A stretch of DNA of 43,242 nt from SURF-32 sp964648365 (GCA_964648365.1 CAZYLK010000030.1:1-43242); one strand, 5' to 3'. Shown: positions 1-13,975, numbered from the stretch's first letter. Program-made: numbers and translations. Notes: generated by a model from the letters alone, not told the origin.

Positions 1-3000
1 GAGGTCGGCAGGGAGCAACACACGCCTTGTCGGTCTGAGGCGAAGCCTCGTTAGCGGGATACTCGTTGAGCTTCGCGTCGAAATAGAGCCACTGCTTCGA
101 GAAGGGCCTGTAAACGCACGGGACCGCGGCGTCTGAGCGCGGCGCGATCTTGCTTCCGACGATCACGTCACCTTTCAAGCCGCGGGACCAAGAAATTTGC
201 TTCGGGTCGGTGTTTATCACTTCGTGGGCCGCGGCTTCCCGCTCGGCCTTCGACAACCCTGCGACGACATCCGCAACTTTTTTGCGGTCCTCTTCGTACG
301 TCTTGAGCAGCAAACCAACGTTGGAAAGGAGCGCCTTCTTACCAAACGAGTAGCACCACTTGTCGCGGGCGGTAAGAAGCCCCTGCGTGTAGTCATCGAA
401 GAATACGAGCTTTTCTTCCTCCTGTTTGTCGCCCAGCACGATGAACTTCTCGAACGCCGGATCGCGTTGGTTAATCCAGTCGTTTTCGACGTTGGGTTTG
501 AGTGTTATCCACTTCTTTGCGGAGTCGATGCCCCCGATGCTGGCGAAAGCGCGAATGATCCTGAGCTTTTCGTTCCGGTCGAGGTAGTCCCCGATGTCGT
601 GATAGTGCAACGTGCATCTGCCCGTGTTTGACGGATTCTTCACGAGCATTGTGATGGCGATTGGCGCACGACTGCCGGAGCCGAAGATTTTCCCGCCTTC
701 CTGACGTGACAATTCGCCGCTTGTCCGCTGATTTCCACGAAGGTTGAAGACGTACACGCTCGTGAACTCGTCGCACAGGCTCCCGCGCAGACCGTCCATG
801 TTGTTCGCGTCGATGAATGAGCCGTTTGTCACAAAACCGACGACGCCCTTGTCTTTGACCCGGTCGCTGGCCCAGCGGATGGCGCGGATGTAGCTGTCGT
901 ATAGATTCTTCACGTTCGGCGCGGCGGACCTGTCCGCGTACGTCGCGCGGATGCGTTGATCGAGCGCGGGGTACGCGAGGTTCTTATTGTCATCATTCGC
1001 GCTCTCCTGCTGCGCGGAATACGGCGGGTTGGCGATGACGACGCGAATCGGGCTTTCCTTTTGCCGTTTCACGCGTTGGTTGTTTTCGGGGAAGGTGCCT
1101 TCGATCTCCATCTGGCCGGATTCGTAGAGCTGGAAGGTGTCGGTGAGGCAGATGCCTTCGAAGGGCAGGTAGTCGTCCTTCCCCTTGTCCGCGCGCAGGC
1201 CGTGGAAGGTTTCTTCGATGTTGATGGCGGCAATGTAGTAGGCGAGCAGGACGATCTCGTTGGCGTGCAGTTCGTGCTGGTATTTGTGCAGCAGCTTGTC
1301 CGGCGGGATCAGGCCGGAGGAAAGCAGGCGGACGAGGAACGTGCCCGTGCCCGTGAAGGGGTCGATGATGTGTACGTCCTTCTCGCCCAGGCCGCTGTTG
1401 AACTCGTCGCGCAGCACGTCCTGCACGCTGTTTATGATAAAGTCCACGACTTCAATCGGCGTATAGACGATGCCCAGTCGCTCGGCCATGCGGGGGAAGG
1501 CCGTCCGGAAGAACTTGTCATAGAGTTCAACCACGACGCGCTGGCGGCCCTCTGCGTTGTCGATGCCCGCGGCCCGGTCGCGTACGCTGGCGTAGAACTT
1601 CTCCAGCGCCTCCGTCTCCTTCTCCAACGCCTCATCCTTGAGGCTGTCGAGCATCTTCTGCATCGACAGCGACACCGGATTGTGCTGAGTAAAGGCGTAG
1701 CCCTCGAAGAGCGCATCGAAGACCGGCCGCGTGATCAGATGCTGCGAGAGCATCTCGATCGCGTCGTCGCGAGTCACGCTGGGATTGAGGTTGTTCTTGA
1801 GCCCCGCCAGGAACTCGTCGAACGCGTCCGCCTGCTTTCGGTCCTTGCCGTCGAGCAGCGCCTTGATCCGGGTGACGTGCCGCTCAGCGATCACGGCCAC
1901 GTCCCTGGCCCAACTCTCCCAGTAGCGGCGGTCGCCGCACTTGAGGACGATCTTGCCGTAAATGGCGTCCTTCCATTCGTCGAGTTGCGGGAAGGCGAAC
2001 GACGCCTGTTGGATTTCACGAACCTCCGGCTTGCTGTCCCCGTCCGATGCCGAGCCGTCCTTGTCGCGCCCGTCGCCGACTCCGATGATCTGGATGTTGT
2101 CCGGGCGGGACCGGTTCAGTTCAATCTGATTGATGGTGGCGTTAAAGCGGTCATCATGGGCGCGCAGCGCCTGCAAGACCTGCCAGACCACCTTGTACTT
2201 CTCGTTATCTTTGAGTGCATCCTCGGGCTTGGTGTCGGCCGGAATGCCGATGGGCAGGATGATGTACCCGTACTGCTTGCCCTCGGCCCGCCGCATCACG
2301 CGGCCGACGCTCTGCACCACGTCGATAACGGAGTTGCGCGGGTTCAGGAAGAGCACGGCGTCGAGCGCGGGCACATCGACGCCTTCCGACAGACATCGGG
2401 CGTTGGAGAGGATGCGACAGGTATTCGCCGGGGCGTCGGCCTTGAGCCAATCCAGCAGCGCGCCCCGCCGAAGCGCGTCGAACGTGCCGTCCACGTGGTC
2501 CGCCTCGACATGGAGCATGTCGTCCGCGTCGGGGTGGGACTCCCGATAGGCGGCGATGATCTGGCCGAACTTCTCGACGAAGGCCTTAGAGTCCTTGATG
2601 GATCGCGAGAACGCGACGGCGCGACGCATGGGGGCCACGTCGCCTTGCAGGTCGGCCGCGGCGGTGACTGCGGATTCAAACCGCTTTTCCAACCCGTTCC
2701 AGCAGCCGGTGATCTTGACCGCGTCTTCAAGTTTCAGTTCGTTGTTCTTGTCGGCAATCTGCCGCTGGAACGTGGTCGAGACGTATTTCTCGTCGACGGC
2801 CAGCACGAGCACCTTGTAGTCCGACAGCAGGCTTTTTCCGACCGCCTCACCGAAACCGAGCCGGTGAAGCTCTTCGCCGAAGTGTTGGGGGTCGTCCATC
2901 GAGCACAGTTCGGCTTCGGCATCCTTCGCCTTGCTCTTCGCCGAATCCCCGTAGATCCGGGGCGTGGCGGTCATATACAGGCGCTTGCCGGCCCTGAGAA

Positions 3001-4111
3001 ACCCGGCGTCGTGGACTTTGACGAAGTGGCTTTCGTCCTCTCCACTGAGCGTAACGCCCGTGGTGCGGTGGGCCTCGTCGCAGATAATCAGGTCAAAGTC
3101 CGGCAGACCGTCCTTCTGCGCCTTCGACACGGCCGTGATCGACTGATATGTGGAGAAGACGGCCGTCATCTGCGGCTCAGCCCCGTCGCGCTTGGCTCGC
3201 CGGATCAGCGCCTTGTACTGCTTTACGAGCAGTTCTGCTGAAGTTGTGGCCGGGAAGACAAGATCGTGCGTCGTGATATCCGCGCCGTCATCGCTGCTCT
3301 TGGTCCGCTTCTTGCCTATGTTGGCGTCGGAGCAAACCGCGAGACTGTGAATCGGCCTGACCGCTTCGGAAGTCCACTCGCGCAAACTCTGCGACATGAG
3401 CGAAAGAGACGGCACGAGGAACAGCACATGCCCGGTGGGCGCGAGCTTTTCTGCGATGCGCAGTGCCGTAAAGGTCTTGCCCGTGCCACAAGCCATGATG
3501 AGCTTGCCGCGGTCGGCCGACGCGAGGCCGGCGATCACGTCGCTCAGCGCGGCTTCCTGATGCGGGCGCACCTGCTTCCGCTCGCGGCGTGGCATCGCCT
3601 GCGGTCGGCGCGCGTCGAATTTCGACCAGTCGATGGGGCTTTGCTCGAGATCGGCAACCCGGATGCGGACGGCATTCTTGGATTTCTGGAATGCGTCCTC
3701 CGCATTCTTACCCCACCGATCGGTCGTGGAGACGATGATGCGCGACGTGAACGGATCGCGGCTTGCGGCAGCCAGGAATGAGTCGATATCGGGTTTGTCA
3801 ACCGTATTTTCGGGCAGGTAGAACTTACACTGGATTGCGCAGTACTCGCCCGTCGCCCCTTCCTGGGCGACGAGATCGATTCCCACATCGCCGACGTTGC
3901 CCTTGTCGGGCCATTCGTTCCACATCCAGACGTGTGAAAAGCGATCAGCATGGATCGGGTCGAGTTCTAGATACCGGAGAATCAGCCGCTCGAAGCGATC
4001 TCCAAGGTCGCGATTGGACCTCGCCTCCTCGCGGAACTGGTCGAGGATGGTGTGGAGGGAGGCGGCTGGGCCGTCAGGTCTTCCCGATCCTTCCTCGTGC
4101 GGTTCTCTCAT
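1..4111 (-). CDS. Type ISP-like restriction-modification enzyme (nuclease-helicase-methyltransferase), 3' end outside window
   Basis: The reverse strand stays open for 1370 codons from ATG at 4111 to the window edge, so the C-terminus is missing. Domains read in order. An Mrr-like PD-(D/E)xK nuclease has D79 and the Q94-x-K96 pair. An SF2 helicase/translocase has Walker A ACGTGKT near 206-213, DEAH at 345-348, a TATPR motif near 380 and a QSVGRVMR motif near 600. A linker region is followed by an N6-adenine methyltransferase with motif I DPFTGTGTF at 917-925 and motif IV NPPY at 1028-1031. A target-recognition region probably follows and runs off the edge. This order matches Type ISP enzymes such as LlaBIII and LlaGI, which are about 1,500-1,600 residues, so perhaps 150-250 residues are lost. 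It would cut unmethylated foreign DNA after translocation and protect host DNA by adenine methylation. No separate specificity or methylase gene is adjacent on the visible side. Confidence 0.9.
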   Translation of the reverse strand, partial: MREPHEEGSGRPDGPAASLHTILDQFREEARSNRDLGDRFERLILRYLELDPIHADRFSHVWMWNEWPDKGNVGDVGIDLVAQEGATGEYCAIQCKFYLPENTVDKPDIDSFLAAASRDPFTSRIIVSTTDRWGKNAEDAFQKSKNAVRIRVADLEQSPIDWSKFDARRPQAMPRRERKQVRPHQEAALSDVIAGLASADRGKLIMACGTGKTFTALRIAEKLAPTGHVLFLVPSLSLMSQSLREWTSEAVRPIHSLAVCSDANIGKKRTKSSDDGADITTHDLVFPATTSAELLVKQYKALIRRAKRDGAEPQMTAVFSTYQSITAVSKAQKDGLPDFDLIICDEAHRTTGVTLSGEDESHFVKVHDAGFLRAGKRLYMTATPRIYGDSAKSKAKDAEAELCSMDDPQHFGEELHRLGFGEAVGKSLLSDYKVLVLAVDEKYVSTTFQRQIADKNNELKLEDAVKITGCWNGLEKRFESAVTAAADLQGDVAPMRRAVAFSRSIKDSKAFVEKFGQIIAAYRESHPDADDMLHVEADHVDGTFDALRRGALLDWLKADAPANTCRILSNARCLSEGVDVPALDAVLFLNPRNSVIDVVQSVGRVMRRAEGKQYGYIILPIGIPADTKPEDALKDNEKYKVVWQVLQALRAHDDRFNATINQIELNRSRPDNIQIIGVGDGRDKDGSASDGDSKPEVREIQQASFAFPQLDEWKDAIYGKIVLKCGDRRYWESWARDVAVIAERHVTRIKALLDGKDRKQADAFDEFLAGLKNNLNPSVTRDDAIEMLSQHLITRPVFDALFEGYAFTQHNPVSLSMQKMLDSLKDEALEKETEALEKFYASVRDRAAGIDNAEGRQRVVVELYDKFFRTAFPRMAERLGIVYTPIEVVDFIINSVQDVLRDEFNSGLGEKDVHIIDPFTGTGTFLVRLLSSGLIPPDKLLHKYQHELHANEIVLLAYYIAAINIEETFHGLRADKGKDDYLPFEGICLTDTFQLYESGQMEIEGTFPENNQRVKRQKESPIRVVIANPPYSAQQESANDDNKNLAYPALDQRIRATYADRSAAPNVKNLYDSYIRAIRWASDRVKDKGVVGFVTNGSFIDANNMDGLRGSLCDEFTSVYVFNLRGNQRTSGELSRQEGGKIFGSGSRAPIAITMLVKNPSNTGRCTLHYHDIGDYLDRNEKLRIIRAFASIGGIDSAKKWITLKPNVENDWINQRDPAFEKFIVLGDKQEEEKLVFFDDYTQGLLTARDKWCYSFGKKALLSNVGLLLKTYEEDRKKVADVVAGLSKAEREAAAHEVINTDPKQISWSRGLKGDVIVGSKIAPRSDAAVPCVYRPFSKQWLYFDAKLNEYPANEASPQTDKACVAPCRP

Positions 4112-4229
4112 GGGGTGTCAGTGTAGTCATCGCGCTCGTCTCGTCGAGTATGGGTTGCAAACGGCCCGCTGGCCGGGCCGCGCGCCGCGCCTTACACTGC
4201 CGCCGGTCGGCATCGCCTTGGAACGTGTT

Positions 4230-4982
4230 ATGACTGCGCCCTCTCCGCCCCATGCAACGATCCCCCCTCCCATCCAGCAATCCCTCGACGCCTTCGCCGC
4301 GCGACTGGCGGAATCGCTCGGGGGGGAGCTTGTTGCGGTGGTGCTCTATGGGAGCCTGGTTCGCGGGGACTTCGTCGCGGGCAAATCGGACGCGAACGTG
4401 CTGGTGGTGGTCGGGCGGATATCGGTCGCTGTGCTGGACAATGTCGGCGGGGCGTTGAACGCAGCGGGGGCGGGTGTGCGGGTGTCGCCGCTGGTGATGA
4501 CCGAGGCGGACCTGTGCAGTTCGACCGACGTGTTTCCGATCAAATTCCTGGACATGCAGCGGCGCCACCTGCTGCTGGCCGGGCGGGACGTGCTGGCGGA
4601 CCTGCACATCGCGGACGATCATCTGCGGCTGCGGTGTGAGCAGGAACTCAAGAACCTGATGCTGCGACTGCGGCGGTTCTACCTGAACCGGCGCCATCGG
4701 CCGGAACTGGTCGAGGCGACGCTGGTGCGCGGCGCTGCGTCGCTGCTCAACGCGCTGCGGGTGCTGCTGGAGCTGCGCGGCCACCCGCCGGCCGTCCGGT
4801 ATGGCGAGGTGGCGGCGGCCGCCGCGCAAGCGTTCGGGCTGGACGGCGACCTGCTTCGTGCGCTACTCGAGGTGCGGGCCGGGTCATCGCAGCCGGATCG
4901 GGGTCGATTGCTGGAGATGTACGACCGGTTCATGCCGCTGGTCGAACGGGCCGCGAGCCTGGCGGACGAGCATCCGGGCTGA
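4230..4982 (+). CDS. Nucleotidyltransferase-fold (Pol beta superfamily) protein
   Basis: This 250-residue protein starts at ATG 4230 with GGAA about six bases upstream; the frame stays open further upstream but without a convincing start. Residues 30-62 have the MNT nucleotidyltransferase pattern: beta strand, GS at 41-42, RG, then S-D-x-N at 53-56. Active enzymes usually have D-x-D here, so the second metal-binding aspartate is Asn56. The rest is helical and Arg/Leu-rich, ending in a region that could be a HEPN-like or accessory helical bundle. The substrate is unknown. It is divergent from the restriction enzyme (118-bp gap) and 45 bp before a membrane protein, with which it may be co-transcribed. 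It could be an inactive or altered family member; a toxin/antitoxin role is not supported because no HEPN partner gene is adjacent. Confidence 0.75.
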   Translation: MTAPSPPHATIPPPIQQSLDAFAARLAESLGGELVAVVLYGSLVRGDFVAGKSDANVLVVVGRISVAVLDNVGGALNAAGAGVRVSPLVMTEADLCSSTDVFPIKFLDMQRRHLLLAGRDVLADLHIADDHLRLRCEQELKNLMLRLRRFYLNRRHRPELVEATLVRGAASLLNALRVLLELRGHPPAVRYGEVAAAAAQAFGLDGDLLRALLEVRAGSSQPDRGRLLEMYDRFMPLVERAASLADEHPG

Positions 4983-5027
4983 CCGGGCGACGTTGCGGGT
5001 GCTGTGTCGCCGACAGAGGATTGAGCC

Positions 5028-5972
5028 ATGCCGGAGTTCATCACCGACACGATCGGCAGCATCCCCGGGCCGAAGTTTCTGCTTGTTTATGCCGTGGTGA
5101 TCGCGGTGACGATCGCGTTCTGCCGCGTGATGTGTCGATGGTCGGACGACAGCGGCGCCCTGCCGCCGCCGGTCGAGCCGGACGCGCCCGATGCGTATGA
5201 AGTGGCGTATCTGCGCGGCGGCGAGCCGGCCGTGGCACGGACGGTGATCTTCAATCTGATTCACCGCGGCTACGTCAAGCACATCGAGGAAAAATCCGGC
5301 TGGATTTCGACCAAGGCCAAGCTCGCCCAATGCGACGACCACCCCGGCCGGCACCACCTGGCGCCGATCGAGGAGTCGCTCTTCGATGCGTTGATCATCC
5401 CGCGGGAAGGCAAGGATCTGTTCGGCACGGCGATCTCCAACCAGGTGAAGCATCATTGCGCCGCCTATGCGGAGCGGATGACGGAGGAGCGGCTGGTCAG
5501 TGCGGGCCAGCCGCAGGCGACGCTGATGTGGATGCTGTTCGGTGTGGCCGTGATCCTCGGGCTGGGCGGGATCAAGCTGGCCATCGCGCTGTCGCGCGGC
5601 AGGCACAACGTCGGCTTCCTGATCGCGATGGGGCTGATCTCGACGGTTGTCCTGATCGTGCTCTGCCGGGCGCCGCGGCTGACGAAGCGCGGTCGCGAAT
5701 ACCTGGAGCGCGTGCAGGAAGCGTTCTCGCTGCAGCGCGCCCGGGCGACGTTCGACACGTCGCCGCAGGTGGATGCGACGCTGCCGCTGCTGGTCGGACT
5801 GTTCGGCGTCGGCGTGTTGTCCGGCACGTCGCACGGATACTTCAACGACATCTTCAAGAAGAGCAGTTCCGGCGGCTGGAGCAGCGGCTGCGGCGCCGGG
5901 TGCGGCTCGGGATGCGGCGGCGGTTGCGGGGGGGGCGGCTGTGGCGGAGGCTGCGGCGGGTGCGGGGGATAG
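5028..5972 (+). CDS. TIGR04222-like membrane protein with Gly/Cys-rich C-terminal tail
   Basis: This 314-residue protein has a GAGG-type ribosome site just before the ATG. A membrane segment lies near 16-35. It is followed by a cytoplasmic-type domain (about 55-150) containing the 'DAYEVAYLRGG...' block typical of proteins annotated TIGR04222. Two more hydrophobic segments follow near 165-190 and 195-215. The last 30 residues (about 284-314) are almost only Gly, Cys and Ser, with Cys every two to four positions. Such tails are common in this family but unexplained. They could bind metal, form disulfides or act as a sorting signal. Function is unknown. The GGC/TGC-rich tail DNA is low complexity and prone to slippage, so the exact end should be treated with slight caution. 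Confidence 0.75.
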   Translation: MPEFITDTIGSIPGPKFLLVYAVVIAVTIAFCRVMCRWSDDSGALPPPVEPDAPDAYEVAYLRGGEPAVARTVIFNLIHRGYVKHIEEKSGWISTKAKLAQCDDHPGRHHLAPIEESLFDALIIPREGKDLFGTAISNQVKHHCAAYAERMTEERLVSAGQPQATLMWMLFGVAVILGLGGIKLAIALSRGRHNVGFLIAMGLISTVVLIVLCRAPRLTKRGREYLERVQEAFSLQRARATFDTSPQVDATLPLLVGLFGVGVLSGTSHGYFNDIFKKSSSGGWSSGCGAGCGSGCGGGCGGGGCGGGCGGCGG

Positions 5973-6009
5973 AGTGAATGGCGAATGCTGCAAGTCCGCC
6001 TGTGGGGAT

Positions 6010-6034
6010 CGAGTAGCGAATAACGAGTAGCGAA
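6010..6034. repeat. Short direct repeat CGAGTAGCGAA x2
   Basis: The 11-mer CGAGTAGCGAA occurs at 6010-6020 and 6024-6034 in the 90-bp gap between two convergent genes. It is lower in GC than its surroundings. It looks like intergenic repeat debris rather than a terminator, since no stem or T-tract is present. Confidence 0.5.
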
Positions 6035-6062
6035 GGAAGCGCCGAAACCTGCGGCCCCCGCG

Positions 6063-8519
<2,457 letters not shown>

Positions 8520-8534
8520 GATGATGCGGCCTCG

Positions 8535-9740
8535 CTAGCGGCGTCTCAACTCGTTCCATGCGAAGGGCACGACGCGTCCCTCGCGAATAACCGTCGGCCA
8601 GGCGTGATGCGAAGCCTGATGCTCCTCCCGGCCGAGCCGCAGTTCATGCCCGAGACCGATGTCAAAGCGTCCCAGCCCTTCGAGGGCCTCGACCACGGAT
8701 TCCCGCGTGAGGGCGCCTTCAATGTTCTTCATCGCTCGAAGGAGAATGCGCCCCGCCACGTAGCCCTCGAACGACCCGAAGGACAGCCCCGCGGCGCGAT
8801 CGATCGCCGTCTGTGCGGCCCGGTATTCCGCGGCCACGGGCACGTCGGACGCGAAGTGCGGGACGACCTGCGTGATGATCACGCCGTCGCCGGCCCTGCC
8901 GAGTGCGCGGGCCAGCGGCTGGGAGCCGACGAAGGAAACGTTCAGGAAGATGGGATTGAACTCGAACGCTCGGGCGAGCCGGATGAACGCAGCGCAGGGT
9001 TCATACGCCCCCACCATGATGACCGCCCGCGCCGCCGTCGGCGCGGCCATGATGTCGGCCAGTCCGTTCTCTACCGCGTCGGTGTTCCGTTCGTAGCGGC
9101 CGTGCGGCACGTCTCGATCGCTCACAAGTCCGTGGCGCATCAGGGCCGCAATGCCGCCGACGAAGCCCGCGTCTCCGTAGGCGTCGCGCTGGGTGAAGAA
9201 GGCGATTTCGTCCGGGCGCAAACCCGCCTCGTTGATCAGCGCGTCGACCATGGCGCTGGTTTCTTCCGCGTAGCTGGCGCGATAGTTGATCACGTAGCGG
9301 TCGGGCGGCGATTTGCGCAGGACACCGGCGCCGGTGAAGGCGCCGAACAGCAGCGTCCGGCGGCTGTTGGCGATGGGGATGGCGGCCACGGCCGTCGGCG
9401 TGCCCACGTTGCCGATGACCGCCAGCACCTTGTGCTGCGAAATCAGCTCGTGCATGTTCGGTGCGGTGCGCGACGGTTCGTATCCATCATCGAGCGATGC
9501 AAGTCGGAGGGAGCGCCCGTGGATCCCGCCGGCGCGGTTTGCCTCCTCCAGCGCCGCCAGCACGCCGATCCGCATGTTCAGCCCCAGTTGCGACGCCGGC
9601 CCGGTCAGCGCGGTGGACATGCCGAGCACGATTTCGCCGGCAGGCTCGGCGGGCGTCGTCTCAACCGGCGGCGCCGCAGCCGCCAGGGCGACCCCCGCGA
9701 GCCGCGTGGCGAATGCGGACAGCAGACGTGACTCGGTCAT
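8535..9740 (-). CDS. Type-1 periplasmic substrate-binding protein (Leu/Ile/Val-binding-like)
   Basis: 401 residues with an N-terminal hydrophobic export signal (about 1-25). Next comes the canonical opening of the amino-acid/urea binding family (IVLGMSTALTGPAS near 37-50), then alternating Rossmann-like blocks including 'VIGNVGTPTAV' and 'FFTQRDAYGDAG'. The family normally delivers ligands to ABC permeases, but no permease or ATPase gene is nearby. Instead it sits between two hybrid kinases. Its ATG overlaps the upstream kinase stop (ATGA, 9737-9740), and the downstream kinase starts 15 bp after its stop. The simplest reading is a ligand-sensing accessory protein that docks on a kinase periplasmic domain. 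The ligand cannot be told from sequence. A GGAG ribosome site lies before the ATG. Confidence 0.88.
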   Translation of the reverse strand: MTESRLLSAFATRLAGVALAAAAPPVETTPAEPAGEIVLGMSTALTGPASQLGLNMRIGVLAALEEANRAGGIHGRSLRLASLDDGYEPSRTAPNMHELISQHKVLAVIGNVGTPTAVAAIPIANSRRTLLFGAFTGAGVLRKSPPDRYVINYRASYAEETSAMVDALINEAGLRPDEIAFFTQRDAYGDAGFVGGIAALMRHGLVSDRDVPHGRYERNTDAVENGLADIMAAPTAARAVIMVGAYEPCAAFIRLARAFEFNPIFLNVSFVGSQPLARALGRAGDGVIITQVVPHFASDVPVAAEYRAAQTAIDRAAGLSFGSFEGYVAGRILLRAMKNIEGALTRESVVEALEGLGRFDIGLGHELRLGREEHQASHHAWPTVIREGRVVPFAWNELRRR

Positions 9741-11512
9741 GGCGTTTCTCCACGGTGAGGGACCGCGCGGGCCTGCGGATCGGCTGCGGCTGTGCCGCCG
9801 CCTCGGCCGCGCCCGATGCAGGCGCGGATCAACCTCAGCAGGCTTCTTCGATCGATGGGTTTGGTGGCGTACTCGTCACATCCGGCGTCGATACAGCGCT
9901 GCCGGTCCGTCGACATGGCGTGCGCCGTCACCGCGATGATGGGCCGGTCGTAGCCGAGCTTCCGCAGCCGTGCCGTCGCCTCGTAGCCGTCCATCTCCGG
10001 CATCTGCATGTCCATCAGGATCACGTCAAACGGATCGCCGCGGCTCTGCGCCGCCAGCGCCTCGGCCACGGCACGACGACCGTTCTGGGCGAACGACACC
10101 GTTGCGCCTGCTTTGCGGAGAACGTGGGCAATCAGGCGTTGATTGTCCGGTCCGTCTTCCGCCAGAAGAACGCGGCCCTCGATCCGTTCGTCCGGCGTCC
10201 AGGGCGCCGGTGTATCGTTCGCGTCGATAATCGCGTCGATGGTCGGGTCGCCGAGCATCTCCACGCCCGCGCAGGGACCGGTGGCGACCGTGACGCGGAA
10301 GTCCGTCCCCTCGCCCGGCGTACTCTCCACCGTAATGGTCCCGCCGAGCAGGTCGGCCAACCGCCGGCTGATCATCAGGCCAAGACCCGTGCCTCCGTAG
10401 GTGCGCGTCGTCGAGGCATCCGCCTGCATGAACGGCTCGAACAGCCGGCTCAACGCTTCGGGCGGGATGCCGATGCCGGTGTCCACGACGTCGAACTGCA
10501 TCCGCGGGCCGGCGTTGTCGGGGATGAACCGTGTGATGAGTCTGACGGCGCCCTCTTCGGTGAACTTCAGCGCGTTGCCCGTCAGGTTGACCAGAATCTG
10601 CCGCAGACGCGTCGGATCCGTGACGATGGTCCTGGGGATCGGGCCGACGAACTCGACGTTGAATGCGACGCCCTTCGCGTCCGCACGGTGCTGCATCAGC
10701 GCCCGCACGTCGGCCACAACGCCGACCGGCGAACAGCGCATGCGCTCGATCTCCAGCCTGCCCGCCTCGATCTTGGAAATGTCGAGCACGTCGTTGATGA
10801 TCTGCATCAGGTGCTCGCCGTTTCGACGGATCGTCCCGATGGCCGCCCGCCGGTCGGGTTCGGAGAGGTCCGGGTCGGTCAGCGTTTCCGCAAAACCGAG
10901 AATGGCCGTCATCGGCGTGCGAATCTCATGGCTCATGTTGGCGACGAACTGGCTCTTCGCTTGACTGGCGTCCATCGCCAGATTGCGGCGCTTGATCTCC
11001 ACTTCCAGATCACGCGGTGAGCGCAGCGCGAGCGCCTGCGGTATGACCGGGATCAGCGCGATGACGGTCACGGTCGAGATAAGCGCGGTCATCATCTTGA
11101 CGACGCCGGAGAGCCGGTACGCCGGCCACCAGAACATAATCGCCTCCAGCAGATGCGTCGTGCCGCAGAGCAGGATGAACGCACCGAAGAGGACGAACAG
11201 TCCCTTGAAGGGCAGATCGCGCCGGCGCCGCACGAAAAAGAGCAGGGTGATGGGAATCGCCAGGTAGGCGAGCCAGATCATGCTGTCGGAGATGATGTGC
11301 AGCCAGCCGTTCAGCGGCGACCATGTGCCGCAGTTCCAGCGGGCGGGGAAGTCCGAAGTATCAAAGAGGTTCAGGGCGAATCGGCCGACGCTTTCGCCGC
11401 CCGCCGTCGTCGCGCAGCCGCCACACGGTTCCGCGGAGCCGGCGCCGGCCGCGCCGGGAACACCGCAAGCGGTGAGCCGCATCGCAATGCCGTGTATCAC
11501 TGTCAGCGCCAT
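9737..11512 (-). CDS. Hybrid histidine kinase with ethylene-receptor-like (ETR1-type) membrane domain
   Basis: 591 residues. The N-terminal part has three hydrophobic helices within about 70-155, ordered as in the ethylene-binding domain of plant ETR1 and cyanobacterial homologues. Residues matching ETR1 Asp25, Tyr32, Ile35, Pro36, Ile62, Cys65 and His69 are all present as Asp76, Tyr83, Ile86, Pro87, Ile113, Cys116 and His120, with identical spacing inside each block. Cys/His are the copper ligands in ETR1. There is no GAF domain; HisKA (His195) follows directly, then HATPase and a receiver with its phosphoacceptor Asp near 500. The first ~45 residues, Cys- and Ala-rich, are atypical, so a start at Met11 or later is possible. 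The gene is fourth in the cluster, 90 bp after the CHASE8 kinase, and translationally coupled to the binding protein. Whether it binds ethylene, copper or another small hydrophobic ligand is unknown. Confidence 0.9.
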   Translation of the reverse strand: MALTVIHGIAMRLTACGVPGAAGAGSAEPCGGCATTAGGESVGRFALNLFDTSDFPARWNCGTWSPLNGWLHIISDSMIWLAYLAIPITLLFFVRRRRDLPFKGLFVLFGAFILLCGTTHLLEAIMFWWPAYRLSGVVKMMTALISTVTVIALIPVIPQALALRSPRDLEVEIKRRNLAMDASQAKSQFVANMSHEIRTPMTAILGFAETLTDPDLSEPDRRAAIGTIRRNGEHLMQIINDVLDISKIEAGRLEIERMRCSPVGVVADVRALMQHRADAKGVAFNVEFVGPIPRTIVTDPTRLRQILVNLTGNALKFTEEGAVRLITRFIPDNAGPRMQFDVVDTGIGIPPEALSRLFEPFMQADASTTRTYGGTGLGLMISRRLADLLGGTITVESTPGEGTDFRVTVATGPCAGVEMLGDPTIDAIIDANDTPAPWTPDERIEGRVLLAEDGPDNQRLIAHVLRKAGATVSFAQNGRRAVAEALAAQSRGDPFDVILMDMQMPEMDGYEATARLRKLGYDRPIIAVTAHAMSTDRQRCIDAGCDEYATKPIDRRSLLRLIRACIGRGRGGGTAAADPQARAVPHRGETP

Positions 11513-11602
11513 ACGATCATGTCCCCCGGCGTCCGGTCACGCGCCGAAACGCCGCCCCGCGGGCCTCAACCCAGGCCCGTCCGCTCCCCGCGGCCACGCC
11601 CG

Positions 11603-13975
<2,373 letters not shown>

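Noticed and set aside
956..3241. 761-codon plus-strand open frame
   Set aside because: It lies opposite the Type ISP gene, whose helicase and methylase motifs are clear. The product has no recognisable domain; GC-rich codon bias opens the antisense frame.
4112..4229. Divergent promoter for the restriction gene and the nucleotidyltransferase gene
   Set aside because: A promoter is expected here, but no -35/-10 pair with correct spacing could be picked out.
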